Source of the DNA: Rhodeus uyekii
Lineage: Eukaryota > Chordata > Actinopteri > Cypriniformes > Acheilognathidae
Length of the DNA stretch: 64,000 nt
Direction: 5' to 3'
Assembly (NCBI GenBank): GCA_037043235.1
Contig: JAWRVZ010000086.1
Span: 1,270,001-1,334,000 of the forward strand
Both the position numbers and the translations under genes were made by a program. The notes beneath the pieces were generated by a model, which saw nothing but the letters and a program-made list of their open reading frames with translations, did no database searches and was not told where the DNA came from. How positions within the stretch are numbered: the stretch's first letter is position 1; the number at the start of each line of letters is the position of its first letter. Below are positions 50,621 through 63,451 of this stretch, piece after piece.

Positions 50621-52769
50621 TTTGCGGTACTGGAGTAAAAGTTAACAAATTATGTGTCCCCTAGATACAGTAGAGGTCTGAGCGGGATGGACCTTTTTGT
50701 CCTTCTACCACCAACACAAAACCTGCAGGTAAAAGCATACAAACATTTTTTCAGTACATCCTTGATATTTCCAAGAAGTAGTTTGGCCTCATAGTAATAA
50801 CCTACACATTCCAGCATTAAACCTCCAGATAATATTTGTTATTAACTCTTTCCCTGCCATTGATTAGTTATCTCAAGTTAACTCTAAAGAGCTTCCCCAC
50901 CAAAGATGAGATTTCATGGCTTTCCGTGTTTTCACTGTTATAAGGTAGGGGGCGTTATTACGTATCTTCTGAAAGAGTACAAAATCTCCTGATCGAAACA
51001 CAAGAGAATGTAGAAACAAATGATAGCCTATGTAAAATAACATAATCATCAACATTAAACTGCATATATATCAAAACTGTCTGACGTTACCGAATGAAAT
51101 ATCCACCTTGGATGATCAGCCTTATACATGCTCCACTTATGTTTGCACGTGTACATAGATACATTATTTATTTTCTTTTTTTGTTGCTCTTGTTAATATT
51201 TCTGTTTTGTGGGACACATTTTATCATTTTTTGTTCTCCTGAAACCCGCACACAAATTAGTGTCCACCCACACGTGCACTACCCCATCAAATTTTGTCCC
51301 ACGCTGTACCCCATGGCAGTCCTGCAGAATTGCAGACCTCTAGTGTACAGTCTAGGTTTGATATTCACTCTGATAAAACCCCGGTTTGAATATCCAATAT
51401 TACTCCCTCCACAACAATAAGCTGGAGGTTAATTTGGTTTTGTGACAAATGAAACCAAGGAGAAAGAAACATACCAACAACAGCTGCTGTTTAGAGAAAA
51501 ACACTAAAACAATTGGTCTTTTTTTGCTAGACTCATACTGTATTTGCATGTGTATGGCTCCCCGATGAGCTTGATACACCCTGAGAGCCATTTTATAAAA
51601 TGAAACTTGTATTTCTACTTCAGCACCAACCCTTTCTCTCTCCATCTCTCACTCTCTTTCTTCCCCCTCAAACAACAGAATCCGAAGGCACAAATATTAC
51701 AATCCTTCCCAGAGAAATCGATCAGTGAGACACAAATCTTATTTCCATCGTATCTAGTTCTTCTTGCCTCTTTCGATTTGCAGCTCTCTGTCACTTCAAA
51801 AGACATGTCCCTCTATCTTTATCAGTCCTGTCTCCTTTAAGGTCCCATCGTGCCTCATTCCATTTGATCTAAGTGATGTAAAAGAGATTGACGTCTTTCT
51901 TCCACTCTTTCATGTGAGGAGGAAAGCATTGTAGCCACATGTAAATGCTGGGATCTTGGCTATACACATCAGGACCATGAATGACAGCTTCATTTTCCTG
52001 TCAAGAGGATCACAGTGGCAAGAGCCAACCCTTCAGAGCCAGAACGGCTGTTCACACCGCTGTCCGTTGCGAAACGCCTGTCTGCCTTTTCAGCACTCCC
52101 GGGGGAGATTCTGACACGATAGCCAGGAAGAAGGGCTCATCAGACCGACCTAAATTGGGAGAGCACTGCTTTCCTCCTGGAAAAGAAAGAAATGGCAGCC
52201 TCCACGTTGAAACCTGGCACTGAATAAAAATTCATCCCATCATCAGTATGGCTTTTCTCTAGAGGACATGGACGGCTCTTTTCTCATGTTGGGGAGATTA
52301 CTGTTGCATAATGATTCTCTGACAGTACAACCCACTGTGCAGAATGAACCCCAGTGGGAGCCTGGTATTGATCGACACTCTCTCTTTCCTTAAATAGAGA
52401 ACGGCTTGATAAATGGGCCTTATCGAGCTTATCTGTTACGGTTGGTACGGGGAGACACACACTGATGGATGCGTTTCAATGAAATATAGAGGAATTAGTG
52501 GAGCACAGACTGAACCGCTTGCTCTGGTTTTGGTATCTGGTGACTAAATGTGCACAAAACATCATCATAACAAGGTGATGCCAAAAAACAACAACATCTC
52601 AAGATGGAGAGAGTTGTGGCCTAGTGGGTTGCACTTGTAATCCAGTGGGAAACTGTCTGGGATATGTCCCGCATTTCATTGTGATTCAATTCCTAACACT
52701 TCTAATTACATAGATTCATGTTCTTCTTCTGATTGTAAAATGAGTGGGAAAAACCATGACAAAATTAGT

Positions 52770-52885
52770 GATGGTTCACCCAAAAATGATTACTCTGTCA
52801 TTATTTACTCAACCTTTTCTCCATTCCAAACCTGTGAAAAGTTCACTTTTCTGTGGTTCTCAGAAGTGGAAGTTGTCATAGTTGG
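52770..52885 (+). mobile_element. MITE fragment, family III (GTTCACCCAAAAATG end)
   Basis: It contains ggttcacccaaaaatgatta, then tgtcattatttactcaacct and ttccaaacctgtgaaaagtt. The other half is missing. Confidence 0.7.
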
Positions 52886-54091
52886 GTTACACACAACAAC
52901 AATATTTTTCTCATTTGCCCCAACAGTAAATTAAAATCAATGATAGCAATTTGAGGACTTTTCAAAAGATGAATTACATTGATCAGAAAAGGTTGCCAAA
53001 TATTTCGTCACTCCATCAGCTGTGTATTAGAAACAGCAGCGTTAACTAGTTTTCTGTTTTTTTTATCAATGCCACAGCAATAAAACACAAAGTATAGCGT
53101 TATAAACATCCATGAAAAATTATAAAAAACAAATAAATAAAAAGAAATCTAAAAAAAGCTTCTAGATTTTTAATGTTAACTTTTTTCCACAGAAAAAAAT
53201 AAATTAATACAGCTTTGGAACGACAAGAGGGTGGGTACCAGTTACCATGTGATTTTGTATCATTTGTTAGACTTTAAAATTGCAAAGCACAGTCTTACAG
53301 ATATTCCTCAGTCGCACACACTGCTTGTTCCCAGCCTGCCCTGAGGAATTCTTCTCACTTTTATCACAGGAGTGAGATGCTGTTCTGTCAGGCAAAACTC
53401 CCTTAACAATATCTCTATTGATCTACCTGGCAATCTGACGCTGTTTCTATTTGACTTTGTCTAGGTTTAAAACGAGACCAGAGAGTGATTTATACTCTTG
53501 CAGTTTGCACTGGCTGAAACCCCCTCACTTCTCACTCTAAAAGAGTTAATTGGACATCCAGAGACAAGTAATGCTGAAGATACGGCATCATTAGCTTCCT
53601 TGTTTCCCTCCAGATAGCAGACAATATCCCGCCAATATCCAGTAGTCATTAAAAAAAAATCCTCTGGGCTGATATAGCAGGTAAGAGATAACAGGCCAGA
53701 AGATGTTACATGAGTGCCAAGCAGAAAAAAGAGAGCAGAGACGGGTGAGGGGGTTACTGGTCCAAACTCCACAATCATGTCCTCTGCAGATCTCTCAAAG
53801 TTTAAAGAGGTGATGGTATGGTGCTCATAATACGGTCAGGGATTTCAGAATTTATGTAACTCATGAAAAGTTTCACCACAAAATGACCAGTACATCACAC
53901 ATGATGTTTAGTGTTTAACCATTTTGTGTTGAAATGGCATTTTAAACTTTTTTTTAAACATTAAACAACTCATTTGTTTTGCTATGGCTACTTTCATAGC
54001 TATACATAACATATGCATTATGAATCTAGACTATTAAATAATTCCACACTGTTTGCCTTAAATGGCAAAATGAAAGCTTAAAGAGACAGTA

Positions 54092-54092
54092 C

Positions 54093-54123
<31 letters not shown>

Positions 54124-54124
54124 A
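54092..54124. repeat. C18 run followed by (CA)n
   Basis: Eighteen consecutive C (54092-54109) are followed by about seven CA units. On the transcript strand this is (UG)n then G18. Confidence 0.97.
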
Positions 54125-54257
54125 AAAGCTTCTCACCCTCAAGTTATTCAAACCTTTCAGAATTTTTTTCCTCTGTTGAATACAAAATAATATATAACCA
54201 AACATTTAATGAGAAAAATACTATGGAAGTCATTGAGGACCATCAACTGTTTAGTTA

Positions 54258-54489
54258 CCTACGGGGCCATGAGAGAATGGCGTGAGAATGGTGCGAGGCC
54301 GGTGGTGTTACTCACGGACGAGTTATGGATGTATAAAAGGAGGAGCGACAGCAGAGAAGAATGAGAGAGGAACAGACCTGGATTTTACTTTACAATTTAC
54401 TTATATGTGTTATGTACCTTCATGTTTGCTTATTTCATTAAAGATTATAAAATGTTCGCCAGTTCCCACCTCCACTTTCCCGTAACCGT
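54258..54489 (+). mobile_element. LTR-like insert
   Basis: It has a TATA-like gtataaaaggaggagc near 54335, a poly(A)-like attaaagattataaaa near 54438, and ends gttcgccagttccc with a cgtaaccgta tail. The limits are set by the interruption of the MITE; no clean target duplication was found. Confidence 0.5.
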
Positions 54490-54844
54490 ATCGACATAAT
54501 AAAATACAAATTAACTTTTTTAATCTATGTCTCTTCAAAATATCTTTTTGTTTTGTTGTTGTTTTTATTGTTGTTAAGCAGACAAAAGAAATTCATACAG
54601 GTTCCAACTTGAGGGTGAGACAATGATTCATTTTGGGGTGAACTATCCCTTTAATTTCAATTTATACACAACAAAAGTATTCTACTCAAAAGTTAAATTT
54701 CATTCACTCTTAAATTACTTCAAGTTCTCACATTGTACTCATAATGAACATACTACCATAACCGAGGTATAATATATTAAAAATAGTTAAACTTCTGTAC
54801 AGTTAAAAAAAGTTAGTGTTACGATTTTAAAAGAAGACTTTATA

Positions 54845-55130
54845 CTCATAATTTGTTTTGCTATAGCTACTTTCATAGCTAACATTATATGCACAATAAA
54901 TATAGATTTGATTTAATTTAATGAAAGATGCAATAATATTGTGAAAATTATTATAATTTAAAAAAATATACATATATTTTTGTGAGGGAAAAGCTGAATT
55001 TTCAGTATCATTGCTCCAGTCTTCAGAGTCGCACGATCTTTCAGAAATCATTCTAATATTCTGATTATTTTCAATATTGAAAATGGCTGTGCTACTTAGT
55101 ATTACTGATCGCAAACCTTTGGGGACTGTA
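54845..55130 (+). mobile_element. MITE copy, family I
   Basis: It contains ttgctccagtcttcagagtc, then gcacgatctttcagaaatca and ttctaatattctgattattt, plus tggctgtgctacttagtatt. Confidence 0.7.
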
Positions 55131-56439
55131 GTGCAAATAATTTACATACAGAACATTTAATTATAAACAGTTTCAATAATTATTGTTTTAATAATTCATA
55201 ATTTTTATGTTTTGAGATTAAACACGAGACAAGATTAATTAAATAAAATCTATACACAAAAAGATACATATTTCAACAGGAATTCAAACAAGATTTGAAG
55301 AAACATTCACATACATATCAATAGACTTAGCAAATATTGTAGTGCTGTGCCCCTCGGCATCACAAAAATGCCTAATATTATTGGTAAATTGGTCTTTTTC
55401 TAAGAAATAATATTTAGAATTGAACATTTTCCCCAGAATTATTCAAGCTTTCAAGGATTTTAGGTGAAATCTTCTTTGCAGGCAATTTTTTTTCAACAAT
55501 CGAGTCGATATAAAAACCTCTAGCACTGCATTGAAGGGTTTTAGAAATCCATTAGTTCTTTACACCCTTTAGCCAAATAACTTTCTGTCTGACTCTCCAC
55601 TGCTAGAAAATTGCCACCACAGGTGTAAAGTATATTATGACTGAATTACACAGTACTAAAGAGGAACATGATCACAGGAGATCAAATGTCACCAAAAATA
55701 ATAACAGATGAAAATAAGATATTACATTTTAAAATGCCACATTTAAATAAGTGTGTGGTTTTCATTGCACAAGTTGCTGTTTCTGCAAGCAAAAGTTTGA
55801 AAAAGCTCTGGCATTTACTCTTTGAATTTGCTCCTTCCCATTGTTTGTCTCTTTGAATAACTTCTCCTTTCACATATACTTCTCAGAGTAATTTTTTCCC
55901 CTTAATTAATCTTTTTAGAAATTCATCTTGCAGCCTTACTGGCTTTGAGACAGGTATGGTACACCAATTTAAAAGCCCTTATACGCATTCCAAGTCCAGT
56001 GATCCAGTTCTGTTTTAACTCAACAGTCGAGCCCTCATGCATATCTAAATAATTACATTGTCCCTTCAGTTGGCTGGCAAAACAAAACACTGAGATAGAA
56101 TGTCGCTGTAAACAAAAACAATGAACATTTATAACATTAAAATTAATTGTGCCTTGGTAATTGCCTTTTTCACCTGAAAAGGACACAACAAATTTTCACT
56201 CAGGCTTCATTATAATTTGCAGCCATGTGTGAGTGTGTCATGACAGAATCATCATTCTTTGGACAGGCTGCCTCTCTTGACGCTAAGTGCACCAAAATCA
56301 CTGATTGGAGGGATTGTTATTGCAGGTCATCTCAATCAGCTCTGCTGTGTTGAATGATAATGACCTGGTAGCATGATGAGAAAGAAATAGCTGGATGGAT
56401 TTCATGTTCATGTGGCACTAGTTCGAATGAATCTTTTGG

Positions 56440-57340
56440 CAGTAAAGCTTTTAAAGGGAAAATTCACTCTCATAAAAAAATCACTGTCACATACTCACTG
56501 TTACGTCCCAGGACTTCATTATTATTATCAATTATTTAAGTTACTTTATTGTTGTTTACTACGATGTGGGCATTGTTGTGTGGCCTATGTCTTTGTTTTG
56601 GTTCTCTCTCTCTTCTCTTCTTTCTCTCTGATCAGGTTGCTAATCATCACCACCTGCACCACCTCATTGCTGAAAAGGTGCCTGAGACAGGTTATAAAGG
56701 GGCAGCCAGAGATTGCCTGGAGAGACACACTTCTCTCCTGCTCCAGACTGAAGCATTGTTGGTGACTGTTGTAGAAACATTTGTTAGCAGTGGTTAACAC
56801 CTTTGTGACCAATGTTAGCTGGACTAGTTTATTGTTTATCTACCCCGTGACTGCATAACCTTAAGTGATAGGTATTGTGCTCTCCTTTTCTCATATTAAG
56901 TGATTGTTGTTTTGAGGAAAGCTGGGAAGGGAGTAGAGTGCCTTTTTTCTCTTTCTCTCTTCTTTATTTTCTCAATTCCAGGTAAGCTAGTGGTCTTCTA
57001 TTAATTTAGTTAGTAACCTGTTTTGTTTGTTATTTTAGGCCCTTCTCTCCAATTCTCTGTCAATTGAAATCTAAGTTATATGTAAATTAAAACCTCCTTT
57101 TTTTACTTACAATGTTGTGTTTTCATTCTGGGACAGGGGTCTGAAGTGTGTTCTCGCTGTTATTTACTCCTTATTCTTTATTTCCGCACTTTATTTTAGC
57201 TCTTTTACTTTTGCTACTTTCCCTCCTAACCCTAGACGGGAGGGGGACGTAACACTCACCCTCATGTTGTCCCAAACCTGTATGACTTACTTTCTTCTGT
57301 GGAACATACCACAAAAGATGATATTTAGCAAAGTGCTAAC
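56440..57340 (+). mobile_element. MITE family III split by a solo LTR
   Basis: The left arm (56440-56498) has aaagggaaaattcactctca. The right arm (57255-57340) has ctcaccctcatgttgtccca, caaacctgtatgacttactt and ctgtggaacatacc. The join reads atactcaccctcatgttgtc, the usual continuous family sequence. Confidence 0.82.
56499..57254 (+). mobile_element. solo LTR, 756 bp, with 5-bp target duplication
   Basis: It starts TGTTACGTCCC and ends GGGGACGTAACA, an 11-bp inverted terminus. Perfect duplications ctcac flank it (56494-56498 and 57255-57259). A TATA box ggttataaagggg lies near 56690 and ATTAAA near 57086. The frames at 56412-56797 and 57117-57434 overlap its borders and are not genes. Confidence 0.88.
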
Positions 57341-57345
57341 ATATA

Positions 57346-57480
57346 CAGTAATACCTCGGTTTACGAGTTTAATTCGTTCCAAGAGCGAGCTCGTATCCCA
57401 AAATGCTCGTACACCAAAACAATTTCCCCCATAAGAATGAATTAAAAATCAATTAATTCGTTCCACACGACCATAAATGC
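57346..57480 (+). mobile_element. pogo/Tigger-type terminus
   Basis: It starts directly after a TA with cagtaatacctcggtttacg, then aattcgttccaagagcgagc and aattcgttccacacgacc. The repeated ttcgttcc/ctcgta words and the TA-CAGT start fit a pogo-like non-autonomous element. The far end is not clear; AT-rich sequence to about 57650 may belong to it. Confidence 0.6.
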
Positions 57481-57689
57481 CCATTTTAAATATTTTGTTT
57501 TTATTTTACGCTATTAATTAAAGTTAAAATTATAACCATTAAGATCTCATATAAATACTCTTTAAACAGACAATTAAACTTTAGACAATTAAACTCTAAA
57601 GATACTTGACAATTTACTGTAACTCACTTTGAGCAGCGTCTGCTGGCATGAATGAGATGAGAGACAGAGGAGGGAGGGGGAAAACACAA

Positions 57690-57850
57690 AACCTGGATTC
57701 AAGTGCAAATGAGTGAATTTATTATAATAGTGCAGAAAACAAACAAAGTGATAATCCAGAGTGAAAGTCGTGGAACGGGAGACGCGCGCATGACCACCGT
57801 GAGCGCCGGGAGACTCGCGCGCGCCACCAACCCGAGCTTATACGTAAAGG
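57690..57850 (-). mobile_element. possible reversed LTR 3' part with CpG-dense core
   Basis: The complement reads AATAAATTCACTCATTTGC and then TTGAATCCAGG, like the poly(A)-to-end region of the other LTRs. Beyond it (57757-57840) lies a CG-dense stretch including gggagacgcgcgcatgacc and agactcgcgcgcgcc. No end or target duplication was identified. Confidence 0.35.
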
Positions 57851-58109
57851 ATTTTAAAGTCTTTACGAATCTTTGTCTTTAAACTAATCTTTAATCTTAA
57901 AGTCTTTAATCATTGACTCATTCAAAAGAATCATTCAAAAACACTGATTCATTAAGAAGTCTTTATGAGTGAGTCAATGAATAATTAATTCAAAAGAACT
58001 GTTCAAAAAGAAATTCATATAAGAATGAAACAGGTAACAGGCTTCAACCAAAATGACATACACTCATTATGAATGAGAACTTGTGACACTTATAGTATGA
58101 ATGTGTGTA

Positions 58110-58355
58110 TTTTGAATATAATCGGAACTGCAACATAAACTCACAGTTTTATCTTGCAACTCAACTTCTAAATTTGACTTCTTTTTAGCCACTTTTTAAA
58201 ATTTTATCTCTCAATTTTGAGTTCTAAACTCATAATTATAAGAAATAAAGTCAGAATTGTAAGATATACACCTGTAACTGCAAAGAAAAAAGTCTGAATT
58301 GCGAGGTAAAAAGTCACCTTTTATTTTTTTATTCTGTGGTGGAAATAGAAAGTAG
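58110..58355. mobile_element. repeat with TAAAGTCAGAATTG-type tandem words
   Basis: Imperfect repetitions of a unit like aaagtcagaattgtaagata, agtctgaattgcgaggtaaa and cttgcaactcaacttctaaa are followed by ttttattctgtggtggaaat. The pattern matches a common fish non-autonomous element (from memory). Confidence 0.6.
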
Positions 58356-60389
58356 CTCAAATCAAAACCAGTCGAAGAAACTAAAAGGTAACTGAAAGTG
58401 CAGTGCAGCTCAAATCAAACGACAGCAGATGTGCCACAAAAAAGCCTTTCTCATAAAAAAACGCTAGGCTCAGATCATCCTCTGTCATGAACCAGAGGTT
58501 TGTTTTATAGGATGACAGTCTGGATGCCTTAAAGCTTTAAGACATTGTCAAGTGTTTGGATGCGAGAAGAAGCATCGCTGGGAATCAGTCAGATTGGATG
58601 CAGCATCTATAAATCAATCACTGGCTGTCAAATACTTCAGTCTGACGACAAGCGTGCAAGAAACCCACCATCTCGGAGCCATCAGAAATTAAAAAAAGCC
58701 TCTCTACACTGCCTCCTCTAGTGAAGAGCTTAGGCCAGATCTGAGCGTGCAAGTAAACTAATCAACAGAAAGCTGATTTCTTGAGGATAAATGTTGAGAG
58801 AACCTAGCGAAACCTGTCAGCATTTTATCCTTTCCAGACCAAAACTCTTCTCCCTCCTGGACTCTGAAATGTACTTTGCCTTTAGCCCAATAGAAGCCGT
58901 GTTGAAGAACAGAATAATGGTTTAGAATTGGCATAGACTGAAGTGAACTCTAGTAGTTTCCTTTACAAATAAATAATTCAAGCAGATATGTCCAAAAAAC
59001 AAGAGTGAGAAATGTAGAAAAACAATCATAAGAGATCGAAATTCAGCTCCATTCAACATTTTTTTCCCCCATGAACTCAGTACAACAAATAAACACATAA
59101 AAAGAGGCAGGTTAGACAATTTCTTCTTCTGAAAACATTATTTGAAAGATCTTATACTTATACTTATACTAATATGATTAATGCCACAAATCCTCTTTGT
59201 GGGTCTGAAAAAAAGAGCATATCACTGCCCTTAGGTTTAGACATGACCGAACTATTAAAATGGTTTTAGATCATTTAAATCGAAAGCTGAAATAAAATAA
59301 AATACACATTAAATGAAAAACTTAAATGTTGTTTAGTTTAAGTACTAAAATTGAAATAAAAATAAAGCAGAATAAAAATAACAAAAGCACAAAGAAAATG
59401 TACAAAAAACTAAAATAAAAACAGAATACATGGAACTATAAAATATTAATTTGAAAATATTAATAAATAGTACGGTATATAAATAATACTGGGTCGTCCA
59501 GGTGAACAGTCAGTTCTGGCTGTTATTTGTCTGTATTGATTGCTTTGTCGTTCGAAGTAATTTACAGGCACTTAAAAACAGATTAGAGTACAAATTAAGA
59601 TGTTATGAAAAAAAATATTGTTGCATATAAATTAGAGCATGACTTTTTTTATATTAAATGTGTCACATTTCTGACCCTTACGCAAATCATAGCATAACAA
59701 CATAAGATAAATGATGTCCCAAAGCTAATTCTACATATCTATAAAATGTTCAAACTAAATTAGTGATCCCACTGAAATGATGTCATTTTATTAATTTATT
59801 TTTTGGATTATAATGCAAAACTAAGCCCTTTATTGTTCACTGGAAAGCTGTGATCCAGGTAAGGATTTTATCCGTTTCTTTGTCTTGCCTCCTTTAATTT
59901 ATCATGTGAAAACACATTAAATACTTAGTAAAAGATCTAATGTAATATTCAGATTATTCTCTGTTGTTTTTAAATTCCCTTTGTGAACTGCCAGTTTTGA
60001 TAGATAACAATGAGGAGAAATATTTAAAAACAGAAGAGACTTCCTTCTCCCAGAGCACAAATTAATTCTTTAATGACTTCACAATCTTTCATTGAAAACC
60101 AAAATGTAAGAGGGCTGCAACACTTTAAAATTGAGTGAAGCATCACTATCTCGATCATTGGTTTGAATTATTATAAAGTAACAAGCTGTCCTCATTAGCG
60201 GTCTATTTTCATTATGCTCTTTGTATAATACTTCATAATTAGTAAAAATCATGCAAGCATTTATCTCACTGTTTTTGAACTGTATACACAACTGAAAAAT
60301 ACTAATGAACTAGATGCCACAGCCGAGTAGTTTTTATTGAGCTAAACTTTTTTCATAAAAAAAAACAAAAACAGTAAAACCAGTAAATC

Positions 60390-60620
60390 AGTAAAACTTT
60401 TCAATGTTTTGTGAAAAAAGTCTCTTACACCAATTTATTTGATCAAAAATAAAATAAAAAAGTAATATTGTGAAATGATATTACAATTTAAAATAATGTT
60501 TTAGATTTTAATATATTTTAAAGTGTAAATTATTCCTGTGATGGGAATGATGAATAGCTCCAAAGAACAGCATTTATTTGAAATGGAAAATCTTTTAAAA
60601 GTTCCGTCATGAAATTCTAG
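60390..60620 (+). mobile_element. MITE copy, family I
   Basis: It contains ttatttgatcaaaaataaaa, taatattgtgaaatgatatt and agaacagcatttatttgaaa, in the family order. Confidence 0.65.
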
Positions 60621-62447
60621 ATGGCATAGGCTGATAGATCCTTAACTCAAATTGTTAGCGATCACATTGTTATTTACATAGTGCAGCTTATTGGTTGCTG
60701 TGGTATCAGTAGCCAATGAGCTTTCTGCTCAACATTCACATAATTGGCATTGCTTGCCATTAGCAGCCTGCAGCGTGAGCTTTCAGAAACCCTCCAACTT
60801 CCCCACATCGACCTGTATAGATCTGCTACGGGGTTATTTCATGTATGATATATGTGCATACATGATACATGTGTCTTACATGCTCACTGAAGCATGTCTG
60901 TGAATTATTGGCAGTATCAAGTCTCTGTAGTTGTTCTGCAGCAGAAACGTAGCAGATATATTCCTCCAAGACCAAATACATTAAGATAGCCATATTCATT
61001 ACCATCTCTCTGAGAGTTGTCACGACAGAAACGTCTTTGGTGGCATTTTTGATCAATTGAATGCATCTTAGCTGATTAAAATTGTTCTTGCCGCAAACTG
61101 AGCGGTAATGAATGCAGCATTTACACTTTGTAAAATGAAAGTGACACCAATAAGAGATGCAAAACAATGATTTTTCTTCTTAATCATCCATTCAGTGAGA
61201 GCTTTTTTGAGACTCTAAATAGATGGCACAAACAACTTCAGTTAAAGTTTTGTGTGTTATCGATTACCCAGAGCTTTTTGAGAGATTCTTTTAGTGGAGC
61301 CACATTCACCTAGAAGGTCACAGAACACTTTTATGACCTAAAGTCATTCTCAACAGGCACTAACGCCTCAATGAATCATGCAAAGCTTCTTCATTACTCA
61401 TCTCACAGGGGTGCTGAAATAACCCTTTATGAAGTCTAAAGCCTATTTCTCCCCAAAGAGAAAGGGAAATGGAGTTTTAAAGAAAGAACTCCAAATAACA
61501 AATTAAATTAATTCACACTTATTAACAAACAGAATAAATGAATCTGTTAATGGCAACCATTTTTAATTATTAAAATGTATTACTCTTTGCACCGATTACA
61601 GGATATTTTTAACCAATAATGGATATTCTATTATCACTTCTTCCCCCTGTTCCAAACCTGTATGACTTAAAGGGCCTTTTCACAAGACATAAAACAAGTA
61701 TTTTTTGTGTCCAGAGAATGTGACTCAAGTTTCAGCTCAAAATACCCCACAGACAAGCCATATTTGCCCCTATTTAGATGTGAGCAAAAACACACAGTTT
61801 TGTGTTTGTCCCTTCAAATGCCAATATGCTGCTGCTCTCAGCCCCCTTTATAGTTTGTGCGTCGGATACTCCGGCAACAAAATGCGTGGAGAATGTCACG
61901 CAGTCAAAATGTCAGAAATTGTCAGTAGCGTTACATGTTCGAACCAGAGTCAGGCATTTATAGAGAGAGACTCAGGAGGAGGTTACGTTTTAGAATGTAA
62001 TTGGATGACTCTGAATGGTTAGTGAATCAACTAGCATGTACCATCATATTAATTCAAAAACATCTTTCAGAAACAAATTATGTGCAAATCCAGCGTTAAA
62101 ATAAACCTTGCTTGTGAAGCAATCTGACAAAATGATTTGTGCAAATATACAACACTTGAATTACTTTCTTTGCGTATTTCCTTTAAGTTAAATTTAACCA
62201 CTATGTCCCCAGGGACTCAGATGCTAGGAATCTATGGAGTCAATGCTAATTGGTACATCATATAATAGAACATGTGCAATGGTTTTTTGGCACACACAGC
62301 TACTATAGCGAGGTAACTGAAATGATGGACTGCTGTGGCTCATTCAGGTTGGCATCTATGTTAATGGGGCAGATTCCGTCAGCAGTCATAGGGGGAAGTC
62401 TGGAACCGCTCGTTTGGAGAGACTGTTTATGATTTATGGGAATTATA

Positions 62448-62514
62448 AATTATATAATTATATAATATATTATATAATTATATAAACTACCCCAATTATA
62501 AATTGGGGTAGTTT
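62448..62514. repeat. two adjacent perfect palindromes
   Basis: An AT-only palindrome (tataattatataatatatta and onwards, about 62450-62484) is followed immediately by a perfect 14-bp stem: aaactaccccaatt (62484-62497), loop ata, and aattggggtagttt (62501-62514). Confidence 0.9.
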
Positions 62515-63249
62515 AAACACTGTGGACACGCATATGTGTTCAAACATAAGTTAATTTTGCATTATAGGTCCCTTTACTAGTTTATTTTACAATTACAATG
62601 AACAATATGCTTTCAAGCATCAAAAAAGCATATAAAACACAAAAAAATGTCAGAACGTTCAAAAATAAGGAAAATTTCTATTGTAATATTCCTTTAACCA
62701 TGTTGTCAAACCTTATTGTTTTGTAGTAGAATCACCCTAAACTTTTAACAATGTTCTTCAGCTCCAACATTTCACAGTAAACATTCACAAAAAAAAACAT
62801 GTGTCAATCACTCAACTTCACAGCCTTGAGATGGAAATAGCCCTTAGACTCCTGCCAGTCAACACAGAAGGAGGGAACAGAGCAGTTGTACTGATCTGAT
62901 CTGATTTGTTCACAGCCACAGCTTGAAGAAATCTACCCGTTCCCACACGTAAACCTTTATTTAGAACCAAAAGGCATGCAATTGGCAACCTTTGAACTTC
63001 TACATGAAATTATTAAAGCCAGCTACTTACTTACATATATTAAAGAAACCTGAGGAGTAGATCCAACAAAATCCAAACAAACATGCAGCAAAAACAAGCA
63101 GACAGATTGTCTCATTTGTGCCTATTAGAAAAAGAAAAATATAAAAATGGAATACTCCAAATGTATCTCTTCTTCAAGTTAAGAAATAGAAAACAACAAA
63201 AACCACAGAAACCATAAGAATAAATATGCTATGCATCCAGTAAGAAAAA

Positions 63250-63451
63250 CATCTCAGTTATGAATGTAACCTTGCTTCCACGAAGAGGGAACGAGACGTT
63301 GCATCAAAAACACAATGGGAACACTTTGTGTAAATATCTCGTGAAGCACAATGGAATTGATACGAAGTGTGATGCACATTGAGGAATGATGATGTCATGA
63401 ACCAGAAAGCTATAAAGGCATTCCAGAACCAGGAAGCAGCAGCTTAAAAAG
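63250..63451 (+). mobile_element. DIRS-type left terminus, cut by an LTR
   Basis: It begins catctcagttatgaatgtaa, then cgaagagggaacgagacgtt, gcatcaaaaacacaatggga and agctataaaggcattccaga. It parallels the inverted left flank of the 16390 element. It stops exactly where the LTR begins. Confidence 0.6.

Larger units (their letters stand above)
54065..54655 (+). mobile_element. MITE family III split by an LTR-like insert
   Basis: The left arm has tctcaccctcaagttattca and ggaccatcaactgtttagtt. The right arm has ttcaaaatatctttttgttt, cttgagggtgagacaatg and ends ggggtgaactatccctttaa. The insert falls where the intact family continues directly. Confidence 0.7.
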
